Assembly (NCBI GenBank): GCA_016858145.1
Contig: JAEHOE010000036.1
Coordinates: 248,001-312,000 of the forward strand
Length of the DNA stretch: 64,000 nucleotides
DNA from: Edaphochlamys debaryana
Taxonomy: Eukaryota > Chlorophyta > Chlorophyceae > Chlamydomonadales
Direction: 5' to 3'
The stretch's first letter is position 1. Each line of letters begins with the position of its first letter. Shown in pieces: positions 1-10,410 of this stretch. Both the position numbers and the translations under genes were made by a program. The notes under the pieces were generated by a model that saw only the letters and a list, made by a program, of their open reading frames with translations, searched no databases and had not been told where the DNA came from.

Positions 1-75
1 GCATCAGCGCTCCCGCCGCTCCCTCACCATCACCTGGCCCCTACACCCCCCATGCTGACCTGCCTCCACCCACAG

Positions 76-3000
76 GCCTGGCCTTCGGCCGCCAGTCCCT
101 GCGCCCGCTGGCCGCCGCCGCCCCCGCCGTGGCCGCCCCCTCGGCGCCGGCCGTGGCTGTGCCCGAGAAGGCCCACGGCTTCACGCTGCAGCGCCAGCAG
201 TACATCAAGGAGTACGGCAGCACCATGGTGCTGTACAAGCACGACAAGACCGGTGCGTACGGCACGGCTAGTACGCCTGCGAGTACGCCAGTCAAGCACT
301 CAAACCCTGCACGCTCGACAGCGAGAACGCTGACTGGCCGCCGCTCTCCTTCGTGCCCCCCTCCTCTTTCAGGCGCTGAGCTCATCTCTGTGCTCAACGG
401 CGATGAGAACAAGACGTTCGGTGTGGTGTTCCGCACCCCCGTGTCGGACTCCACCGGCATCCCGCACATCCTGGAGCACAGCGTGCTGTGCGGCAGCCGC
501 AAGTACCCCATCAAGGTGGGGGGGCGAGGGGGAGGGGAGAGGGGAGCGGAGGGGGGACGAGAGGGTAAAGGGAGGGGAAAGGCGAGGGGGAGACAGGAGC
601 GGAAATGGGTGAATGGGGAGGTGAGCGGGTGGTGTGGAGGCGGCGACCGGCAGAGCGGCGCTGACGTGGTTCCCTGCCCCGCGGTTGCTCACGCACCCCT
701 CTGCAGGAGCCGTTTGTTGAGCTGATGAAGTCCTCCCTCAACACCTTCCTCAACGCCTTCACCTACCCCGACCGCACCTGCTACCCGGTGGCCTCCACCA
801 ACCTGCAGGTGGGGGGGGGGGGGGGCTGGGAGGGGGAGGGGGAGGGGGAAGGGAGGAGGGGTACGGGGTGCCGTCTACCCCGAGGAGCGGGGAACGGGAA
901 TGGGACGAGGGGAATGGGTGATGGAGGGGGGAAGGTCAGCCTGTGACGACTTAGCGGGTCGTCGACGCTCACCTTCTCCATCCACCCCCCTCCCCCCCCT
1001 GCCCCCCCCAGGACTTCTACAACCTGGTGGACGTGTACCTTGACGCCGTGTTCCACCCTCGCTGCGTCAGCGACGTCAAGGTGTTCGAGCAGGAGGGCTG
1101 GCACCTGGAGGCGGACAACAAGGAGGTGGGGAGGGGAGGGGAGAGGGGGTTGGGGAGGAAGCGGGGCCCCTGGCGGAGCGGAAGCGGGGCCCCTGGCGGA
1201 GAGGAAGCGGGGTTGAAGGGGAGGGAGTTGGTGTCCAGTTGCTCTCTGCAACCCACCCCCTGCTGCCCCCCACCAACTTGGTCGGCCCGCCTTCCCCTCC
1301 CCCCCCAGGAGCCGCTGTCCTTCAAGGGTGTGGTGTTCAACGAGATGAAGGGCGTCTACTCCTCCCCCGACTCGCTCTTCTACCGCTGCGTGCAGCAGTC
1401 GCTCTTCCCGGACAACACCTACAGGTGGGGGCAGACGGGTGGAGGGCGAGGTTGGGGGACGTGGGTGGGGAACGTGGGAAGGGGGGGGTTGTACTGGCTG
1501 GAGGGTTACTGCTCAACCGTCTGGCGGTGTATGGGTGCGAGGCGAGGCGGCTCCAGTCTTCGGGGTTCACCGGCGGCTTTTGGGGCTCGGCAGGCCGGAG
1601 CCGGGCGGGCGAGCGGCTCCTTGCCCCATGGACAGGGCTTCAGGCTCAGGCCCCCTGACTCACGAGGCTCTCCCTCTGCAACCTCCCCCCCCTAGGCACG
1701 ACTCCGGCGGCGACCCCGAGGTCATCCCCGACCTCACCTTCCAGGCCTTCCAGCAGTTCCACGCCCAGTACTACCACCCCTCCAACGCCAAGTGAGCAGC
1801 CGGTCGGGGGGAGAGGGCCGGGGCGCGCCTGCAGTCCAGACTGGACCTGTCTCCCACCCACCCGGCAGATAGCCCTCACCCGCCTCTCCCTCAGACTGTG
1901 CCGTATGCAAACAGGACAGGGCGCAGAAACTCAACACTCGCCCCTCACCCCCAATTTCCGCATCCTGCTCCCCTCCCTCCCCCCCCGTCCCCACAGGTTC
2001 TGGTTCTACGGCGACGACGAGCCCACCAAGCGCCTGGCGCTGCTCGACTCGTTCCTCAACGAGTTCGAGGCGCGGCCCGTGGACAGCGCCGTGGAGACGC
2101 AGGCGAGCGCGGCGCGGAGGGGGAAAGGAGGGGGAAAGGAGGGGGAAAGGAGGGGGAAAGGAGGGGGAAAGGAGGGGGAAAGGAGGGGGAAAGGAGGGGG
2201 AAAGGAGGGGGAAAGGAGGGGGTGTTTGAAGCTGAGCGGGAGAGCGTCTCGTTGTTAGTGGGAATGCTGGAGAAGGTATGTACATCCACTTTGTCCATGA
2301 TAGGTCCGGTTGTCCGCGGTAGAGGCGTGCGTTGAGGCTGGAGCTGACAGTGGCGTTGGCAGCGGCGGCTGGAGGGAGGCTGGACGGGGGCTGGCGGGCT
2401 TGGTCAGGTGTTGTTGTCCGGTCCGGTCCAATCTGGGGAGTCCTTTGGGTTGCTCTCGATACACTCTTGACGTCATCCCCGCCCCCTTGCGCCCCCGCAG
2501 AAGCTGCTGCACAAGCCCCGCTCCGTGACGGAGTACTATGCGGCCGGCGACGGCGAGGAGGGCGAGCAGAAGGTGGGGGAGGGAGGGCTGGGGGTGGGCA
2601 GATGAGGCGCGCGGGAATGCCGCTCCCACGGACACAGGGACTGCCTCCAGGGGGCAAAGTCACCCACCCACAGTGCGGGGCCTCTGCCCGCTCCCTCACC
2701 CCCTCGCCGCCTCAGCCGTCCACCCACCCATCCCTTCCTGTACCCGCCCCCCAGGCCTACGTGGGAACCTCGTGGGTGCTGTCCGACACGCCCCTGGACG
2801 TGGAGACGGAGCTGGCGCTGGGCTTCCTGGACTACCTGCTGCTGGGTGGGTGGGGAGGGAGGGACAGATGGAGGGGGAGGGAGGGGGCTATGGAGGGCGG
2901 CCTGGCGGGGGCTGACCGGGCTTCCGCACATCGAGTGCGACCCGACTGCAGCACTGGACGCGCCCCAGAGGCAGGTTTCGGGGGTTACAAGGGGTGGGCG

Positions 3001-6000
3001 TGTGCGACGCCGCGGCTCCGCACCTGCAGGCCGGCCCTACCTAGGCGCCCAACCCATCCCCTCACTGAGCCTTGCCCTCTCCCGGTCTCCCCCAACCCGC
3101 GCCCCCACCCGCCAGGCACGCCCGCCGCCCCCCTGCGCAAGGCGCTGAACGACTCCCGCCTGGGCGATGCGGTGATCGGCGGGGGCGTGGACGACGAGCT
3201 CAAGCAGCCGTGCTTCACGCTGGGGCTCAAGGGGGTGGACGCGGAGAGCCGGGACAAGGTGGGGGCCTGGGGGGTGGGGGCCTGGGGGTTGAGAGGAAGG
3301 GGGAGGAGACGCCGGGGAGCCACTGGGTTGGTTCGACGAGGGGTACGGGCGACCATGTCGCGAACGAGGATCTGAAGCCATCCCCAACAAACACCCCCTT
3401 GCACCCACCTCCCATCCTCGTGGCCCCCCTCCCCCCTCCCCCAGGTTGAGGCGCTCATCCTGACCAAGCTGGAGGAGCTGGCCCAGACGGGCTTCTCCGC
3501 CTCCGCCATCGAGGCGGCGGTCAACACCATCGAGTTCTCCCTGCGCGAGAACAACACGGGCTCCTTCCCGCGCGGCCTGAGCCTCATGCTGAGGGCCGTG
3601 GGCGCCTGGATCTACGACCGCGACCCTTTCACGCAGATGCAGGCGAGGGCGGGGGCCAGGGAGCAGAAGGGGGGGGAAGGGGCGGGGGTCACGTCCAAGG
3701 GAGGGGGCAGGGCGGGTGAGAAGGGGCAGGCAAGGACGGCACGGACGGGCGGGAGGAAGGGGCGGGCGGGGAGGCTGCCAGGGCGATGCCTTCCTTATCC
3801 CCGCACTGACACCGCGCACCCGCGCCCCCGCCCTCGCTCCCACCCGCCCCCTACCACCCCCAGTGGGAGGACGCTCTCAAGTCCTTCAAGGCCAAGCTGT
3901 CCTCCGGCTCGGACGTGTTCGGGCCCCTCATCCGCCGCTTCCTGCTGGACAACCCGCACCGGGTCACCGTGGCGCTGCTGCCGGACCCCGCCAAGGCCGC
4001 GGGTGGGGAGAGCAGGGAGAGGGCTGGAGAGGGTGGGGGACTGTGAAGGTCAGGGGCAAGGAGCGGTAACCACAGGGTCCTCCTCCTGTTGCCTCGGTGG
4101 GCGGGCACGGCCCATCGCCGCCGCAGTCTACGTGCCACACTGACCCCGCTCCCTGCACGTTGCCCCCCCTCCCTCCCCTCCCCCCTCCCCCCAGCCACTG
4201 AGGCCAAGGAGCGGGCCCGCCTGGACGCCGTGCGCGGGGCCATGGGGGAGCAGCAGGTGAGGGGGAGGGGGGTGACGGGGTAGGGGGGGGAGAGGGGAGG
4301 CGGCAGGGGGGTGCGTGGCCAGTTCTTGAAGGGGGACGATGGGACGGTTGAAGTCCCGGTATGCAAGGGAGGCCTTGGGTGATCCGAGCAGTCCCCTCAT
4401 CATCCTTTCCGCCCTCCAACTCCCTCCGCCCCGCTCTCCCCCGCAGGTTGAGGAGGTGGTGGCCAACACGGCCGCGCTCAAGGAGCTGCAGGAGACCCCC
4501 GACCCCCCGGAGGCCCTGGCCTGCATCCCGGCGCTGCAGGTGGGGGGGAAGGTGGAAGAGGGAACGGGGGCTGTTGCCGGGGGCGGCTGGACGGAGCTTA
4601 GCGCCTCGCAAGCTGCAAAGGAATGGGTGGCAGACGGGTTGCCAGGACATTGCGGCTGACTCCGCCGCCCGGCTCAACGCGCGCCCTACCCTCCCCGCTC
4701 CCCGCTTCCCCTCCGCAGCTGTCCGACATCCCCCCCACCATCACCAAGGTCCCCACCGCCACCCGCGCCCTGGCCGACGGCGCCACCCTGCTCACGCACG
4801 ACCTCTTCACCAACGACGTGCTTTACCTGGAGGTGGGGGGGCAAGGGGGCTGGAGGGGTGGGGAGCTGGAGGCAGGGGTTTGCGGCTGGAAAGTGAGGAA
4901 CGGGCTGGAGGAGCTTCGAGCATTCGCCTTCTTTCCCTGACGCCCCTCTTGGTGGTACCGCTTTTCTTTCCTCCACCCCTCCCCCCCAGGCGGCGTTCGA
5001 CATGCGGCCGGTGCCCTCGCGCCTGCTGCCGCTGGTGCCGCTCTTCTGCCGCTCGCTCACGCAGGTAGGGGTGGGAGGCGTACGGGGCTGGGGGGGCAGG
5101 GCGGCAGGTGGGGGCGGAGCGCTCCCAGGGGCCGACGCTTTTGTGCGCCCCACTGGCTGGGCGCGTGGGCGGTGCCTGTCCCCACCACAATCCCCATGGC
5201 GGCTACCGCCCTGCCTGAACCCTTGCCCCTGCCCCCTCACTGTCCGCCCTCAATCCGCCCCCCCAGATGGGCACCGCCAAGGAGTCGTTTGTGGAGCTGA
5301 CGGAGCGCATCGGGCGCAAGACCGGCGGCATCTCGGTCTACCCCTTCACCAGCGCCGTGCGGGGCAAGGCCGACCCCATCGCCTACGTCATGGTGGGGCG
5401 GAGGGGGGCGGCCGGGGGCAGGGGGGTGCCAGTGGGGCTCCAGGCAGGGGGGAGGCAGTTCGAGGCTGTAGTACGGTACCACCAACCAACCGCCCACCCG
5501 CCCATGCCCCGATCCCGTGTCGCGCAAAACACTCACCCACCCACCTCAAGCCCACTCACCTCCCCGCCACACACCACCCCCGCCCCCGCCCCAGGTCCGC
5601 GGCAAGGCCATGGGAGGCAAGGCCGCCGACATGCTGGAGCTCATGAGCGACGTGCTGCTCACCGCGCGCCTGGACGACCGCCAGCGCTTCACGCAGATGG
5701 TGGCGGAGACCAAGGCCGGCATGGAGAGCGGTGGGCAAGGGGGCGCGGCGTGGGGCGGGGTGTGGTGGCAGTGCTGTGCAGGTGGTGACCGGGCCTGTGC
5801 TTCCCGGGAGCGCTCTAGCACTAGCGGTTGGGCACTCAACCACTGGCCCCCGTCGCCGCCACCGCCTTCTTCGTAGGTGCGGTCGCTGCCACGCCCTAAC
5901 CCTCTGCTGCCCCGCGTAACCCCTCCCCTCCTCTCTTCCCCCTCCCGTCCAGGCATCATCTCTGGCGGCCACGGCTACGCCGCCAAGCGCCTGTCTGCGC

Positions 6001-8022
6001 AGCGCGGCCTGGCCGGCTGGCTGAGCGAGACCATGGGCGGCCTGAGCTACCTGGAGTTCATCCGGGGCCTGGCCAAGCGCATCGAGAGCGACGACGGCTG
6101 GCAGGCCGTGCAGGCGGACCTGGAGGCCATCCGCACCGCCCTGCTGCAGAGGTGGGGCCGCATGAGGGGGGCTGGGCAGGAAGCTGGGGCCTGTGAAGCA
6201 GAGGGAGTAGGAATGCGGACTGTATACCCAAAGCGCGTGCTCTGCTCCCTCAGTGCGGCACCCTGCTAGGGGCTCACCCCACGCCCGTCCTCCCGCTCCA
6301 CCCCTCACCGCTTCCCCCTCGCGTCGCCCCGCAGGAAGGGCGCCCTGGTCAACATGACTGCCGACTCGTCCACCCTGGCCTCCGCCGAGGGGGCGGTGGA
6401 GGCCTTCCTGGGGGCGCTGCCGGCCGCCTCCGCGGGCGCCGCCTCGTGCTGGGCGCAGGGGCTGCTGCTGCCGCGGGCCAGCGAGGCGCTCACGGTGCCC
6501 ACGCAGGTGGGGGGGGGGAGGCGAGGGGAGGGAGGGAGGACGGGAGGGGGAGGCGAGGGGAGGGAGAAAGGACGGGAGGGGAAGTGGGGGTACTTTTCGA
6601 GCGTCTTGGGTGTGGGAAGGGGGGGGCTTGAGCGGAGCGGAAGACATGGAAAGCGGCTAGGTAGCGGAGCTGGAATGGAGAAGGGGAGTGGGCGAGTGCT
6701 GACGACCGGTGCCCCACCCGCCCCCAACCCCCCAACCCCCAGGTGAACTACGTGGCCAAGGGCGCCAACCTGTACGAGGACGCCGGCTACCAGCTGGACG
6801 GCAGGTGCGTGGGGGGAAGGCGCAACATGGATAGTCTGGCTGTGGGGCCCTAGACGTAGGATGGTGCGCTGGGCCCCCCAGGATGAGGGAGACCGCATAT
6901 TCACCTTCGATCATGCTCACCCGCCCACCCGCTCACCCCATCCCCCCCCCCAGCGCCTACGTGGTTGAGAAGTACCTGGGCAACACGTGGCTGTGGGACC
7001 GCGTGCGTGTGGTGGGCGGCGCGTACGGCGGCTTCTGCCAGTTCGACTCGCACAGCGGCATGTTCCAGTACCTGTCGTACCGGTGAGGGACCGGGAGGCG
7101 GGATTCGCGCGGAGCTGGGCTTGCACACACACCCTTGACGCCACCGCACCGAATGCGCACTTCTTAATCCTCCTCCACTCCCCAAACCCCACCCCGCACC
7201 CCAGCGACCCCAACCTGCTGGACACCATTGAGGCCTACGACGGCTCCGCCGAGTACCTGCGCGGCCTGGACCTGAACAAGGACGAGCTGACCAAGGTGGG
7301 GGCGGGGGCGGCCCGGAGGGGGTGGGGTCGGGCCTCGGGAGCACTGCAAGGGCCCGGGGTCGAGGTTATTGAGAGCGCCCGTTCGGCCAACCTTGCCCTC
7401 CCCGTGAGGGCCCCTTCCTCACCTCACCCCATCCAACCGCTCGCCTACACCGGTCACCCGATCCCCGCCCTGCTCCCACCCACCCCCAGGCCATCATCGG
7501 CACCATGGGCGACATTGACTCGTACCAGCTGCCCGACGCCAAGGGCTACTCCGCCATGGTGCGGCACATGCTGGGCGTGAGCGACGAGGAGCGCCAGATG
7601 CGCCGCGAGCAGATCCTGGCCACCTCCAACAAGGACTTCAAGTGAGCAACGGGGAGGGGGGGTTCAGAGGGTGGAGCAATGGGGATGGGTTGGAGTGGCA
7701 GAGGGCGGCGTGGCAGGGGCTAGGGGAACGGGCACGCGGCTTGGTACTGTAAGGCCGGCTGCTGTACGGGCAGGGCAGGGCGTTGCGCCAACATCTGGGC
7801 GCTCGAGGGCGCCCAGCTCCAACGTCATGCATGGGATCTCCCGGACCTGCCACCTAACCCTGCCTCGCACTTCCCCCTCGCCCCCACCCCAGGACCTTCG
7901 CCGACGCCATTGAGTGCGTGCGCGGGCCTGCGGGCCGCGTGGTGGCGGTCACCAACGCCGACAAGGCCAAGGCCGTGCTGGATGAGAAGCCGGGCTTCTG
8001 GGACGTGAAGCGCGTGCTGTGA
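76..8022 (+). CDS. PREP1: Presequence protease PreP (M16C metalloprotease), 5' partial
   Basis: Zinc metalloprotease of the pitrilysin M16C family that degrades cleaved targeting presequences in mitochondria and chloroplasts. Twenty-five exons are visible: 76-252, 373-515, 707-808, 1012-1125, 1309-1424, 1696-1791, 1997-2102, 2501-2572, 2755-2845, 3116-3258, 3445-3642, 3864-4002, 4195-4256, 4447-4539, 4719-4832, 4990-5064, 5267-5392, 5595-5730, 5953-6151, 6335-6506, 6743-6804, 6954-7082, 7205-7295, 7490-7641, 7893-8022. They give about 1011 residues; plant PreP is near 1080, so only the start and part of the transit peptide lie outside the window. The inverted zinc motif HILEH is at 465-479, followed by LCGSRKYP. 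The downstream [13 protein letters not shown] segment carries the expected third zinc ligand, Glu. The first visible exon is Ala/Pro-rich, fitting a transit peptide. Two introns, after 2102 and 3642, appear to use GC donors. Family identity is very secure; organelle targeting is inferred from the family. Confidence 0.95.
1157..1209. repeat. Tandem 23-bp repeat in a PreP intron
   Basis: Two full copies and part of a third of a unit containing aagcggggcccctggcgga lie in the intron between PreP exons 4 and 5. There is no coding potential; it is a short intronic tandem duplication. Confidence 0.7.
2119..2217. repeat. Perfect 11-bp minisatellite, 9 copies, in a PreP intron
   Basis: Nine uninterrupted copies of gggggaaagga fill 99 bp just inside the intron that follows the GC splice donor at 2103. 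One strand is entirely purine, so the tract could form triplex DNA or G-quadruplexes. The lack of variation between copies suggests recent expansion. Confidence 0.95.
2222..2381. repeat. Dispersed repeat, copy 1 (intronic)
   Basis: The left end (gtgtttgaagctgag, then gcgggagagcgtct without the aag present in copy 2) and the right end (tggcgttggcagcggcggct) match 56296-56459 in an intron of SMU1, in the same orientation. The middle has diverged. Copy 1 follows the 11-bp minisatellite; copy 2 follows a G-rich tract. It looks like an old non-autonomous mobile element or shared intronic repeat. No terminal inverted repeats or target duplications were established. Confidence 0.7.
6518..6579. repeat. 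Imperfect ~31-bp tandem duplication in a PreP intron
   Basis: Two near-identical purine-rich blocks, each reading gaggcgaggggagggag then ggacgggaggg, lie in the G-rich 5' half of the intron after exon 20. No further significance is seen. Confidence 0.6.
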
Positions 8023-8389
8023 GCGCGCGGCGGGGGGGCGTGAGGCGCGTGCTGTGGGGCCTCGACATGGGGGAGGCTGCGGCGCGCGCTGGGAACAGAG
8101 GCGGGCTCCCGCGGTGTGGAGCGGGAGCATGGGGGAAGGGTAAGGACAATGGGTGGAGGAATGCGAGGAGGGGAGGAGCAGGCGGAGGCAGGTGCTATGT
8201 CTGGTGGAGGGGAACACTGGCGAGGAGGCCGGGCGAGGGGGCCAGCGCGTTCGGCCTGGAGTGTCCCGGCCGCTGTCTGTACGTGTGAGCGGGCGAGAGA
8301 GTGAGCGAGCAGTGTTGTTGGTGTTGGAGAGCTGGTGTGTTGACCTGATTCGGGCTGCGAGGCCCGCCTTGACCCCCGGTTCATAACGC

Positions 8390-8394
8390 TGTAA
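8390..8394 (+). terminator. TGTAA polyadenylation signal of PreP
   Basis: TGTAA, the usual chlorophyte poly(A) signal, lies about 370 nt after the PreP stop codon. It is the only copy found between that stop and the converging gene at 8636. Confidence 0.6.
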
Positions 8395-8635
8395 CTCTAT
8401 ATAGTTGCTCCGAGTTGCTCGTGCCTGGTGCGGGCATCCGCCATGTCACCCCATCGCCCCAGTACCTGCTCCCTGGCTCGTACAGGCCGGTAGCTGTCGT
8501 CTGATTCATGCAAGGCACAGGGCCACATTACGGGAAGCCACGACAGTTGCTCTCTCCCAGTTCAACATTCTGCACTCAAGGACAAGCACAGGCCCGGGCC
8601 AGGCCACTGCGCTGCTCCCCAGCCCTCTCCCACTG

Positions 8636-10289
8636 CTACAGCACCACCCCCGCCCCTATGCGCTCCTCCACCTCCAGCCTGCACCCCTGCCACCACCCCG
8701 CAGCGTCCAGCCGCCCCGCCGTCCGCTGGTGCCAAGCGGCCACCGCCGCCCGCAGCCCCCCCTCCACCCCCACCCCCTCCACCTCTCCCTCCGCCCCCTC
8801 CTCTCTCCCCAGCTGCAGCGGCAGTGAGAAGGCGCACAGCGTCTCAAGGTCCCGCTCCGGCCCCTGCACCCTGCCCCCACCTGCCCCTCCGCCCCATTTC
8901 CGCCTGCCTCCTCCTCCTCCACCGCCCTCGGCTGCCTCTGCCAGCCCCGCCAGCCCCGCCACCGCTGCCGCCAGGGCCGGCCCTGGCGGCGCCACGCAGC
9001 GCTGCAGCGCCAGCCCCCGCGTGGAGAGGCAGCGGGAGGCGGCGGCCGCGTGCTCCGTACTGCGGATGTCGTACACCACCGGGTAGCCTAACAGCACGCC
9101 CTGCGATTGGACAGATCTTCTGTTGATGAGCGGCAAGCTCAAACCATGCCATCCGCCCTGTGCAGCGTGACATGTCATCGAGCTGACATATCAACGACAA
9201 CTTGAGGACATTCCCCCTGTGGAGCGTGACCCCCACTTGCCTGCAGCGTGGGCTGCAGGGGGAGGCCCGGCATGTCGTCCAGCCGCAGCACCGAGAGGCC
9301 GCGGGCGCCGGCGCCTGCTGCCGCCCCTGGCGCCGGCTGGGAGCCGCAGCCCTGCAGGGCTCGGTGGAGGGGGGCCAAGGCCGCCCAGACGGCCTGTGCG
9401 GGCAGGGCGAGGGCGAAAGGGAGAATGTGCTCGGAATTAGGACTAAGCCTGCAGTTGCACAGCTGGAGGGTCGGGCTCTCCTACTCGTGCAACCGGAGCA
9501 CGAGCGATTTCTGCTAAGGCGCTGTGCTTGCAGGCCAGCCAGCCCACCTGGGCCTCCTCCCGGGTCAGCACGGCGGCACCTGCGGGCGCCTCCTCCCGGA
9601 ACGCCACCAGGCAGCAGCGCGGCGGCCCTCGCAACCCTCCCTCCACCTCCACGGGCGCCCCCGGGCTTAGAACCGCCAGCGCCGCCAGGTGATGGCTCAG
9701 TGCGTCCACCCGCCCCAGCAGCGCACAGCCGTCCAGCCACATGAGGGCCACTGCGGCGGAGGGGCAGGCGGTGTCCATCAGCGGGGCCCATCATACAATT
9801 GCAGAACGCTTTTGCAAGTACCGGTAGGTGGTGAAGAGCGTGCTTGCAAGGCTAGGGTAGTAAGCCGGTAGGCCCAGCCCCACCTGGCAGCCCCGCCGCC
9901 GTCGCTGCCTCGGCCGCCAGAGCCTCCACCGCGCCCGGCCCCAGGCCCCCGCCGTAGTCCAGGAGAAAGGCCGGTCGTACGGCGCACAGCACCGCACACA
10001 TGTCGTACAGGAGGCGCGCGCCGCAGCGCTGGAGCTGCGCGTGGCGGCGTGCGTGCACCTGGGGAAGAGGTCCATGGGGGCGAGGTCAGTGCCCACCTAG
10101 GGATAGCCGGGCGGCCTAACCACACGGGCAAGCCCTTGCCTCAACTCTCTCCGACTGTGCCCTCCGCGCCGCCCATACCCTTCCCTGGCTTCCCCGCCAG
10201 CCCCATGACCCCTTCTTCTCCATCCCTGTGCCCACCCGGATGGCCTCAGCGATGCGCTCCAGCGCTGCAGGCTCCAGGGGCGAGCCCAT
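8636..10289 (-). CDS. C1orf74 / UPF0739 (DUF4504) family protein
   Basis: Uncharacterised conserved family typified by human C1orf74. Exons on the minus strand: 10289-10236, 10058-9884, 9750-9548, 9393-9241, 9100-8636, giving 349 aa (human about 269). Family landmarks recalled from the human protein are FLYDYG, seen here as FLLDYGGG in exon 2, and GVLLGYP, seen here identically at the start of exon 5. The first part forms the Leu/Ala-rich fold; the C-terminal part is longer and has a Gly-rich insert. The intron after 9241 starts with GC in the context CAG|GCAAGTG. The start codon lies only 121 nt downstream of the BLOC1S1 stop on the same strand, with no poly(A) signal between, which suggests a shared transcript. 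Function is unknown in any organism as far as I know. The gene model is good; family assignment rests on two motifs and overall layout. Confidence 0.7.
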
Positions 10290-10410
10290 GGCCCCAGACC
10301 AGGAATCTGTATTCAGACCTTGGGACCTGGAGATGAATGCTAGCAGGTCTCAGACGCGCTGTAAGCAGAGCACCTTGCAGGCGGAGCCCAGGGCTGCTGG
10401 TAGCCGCCTG

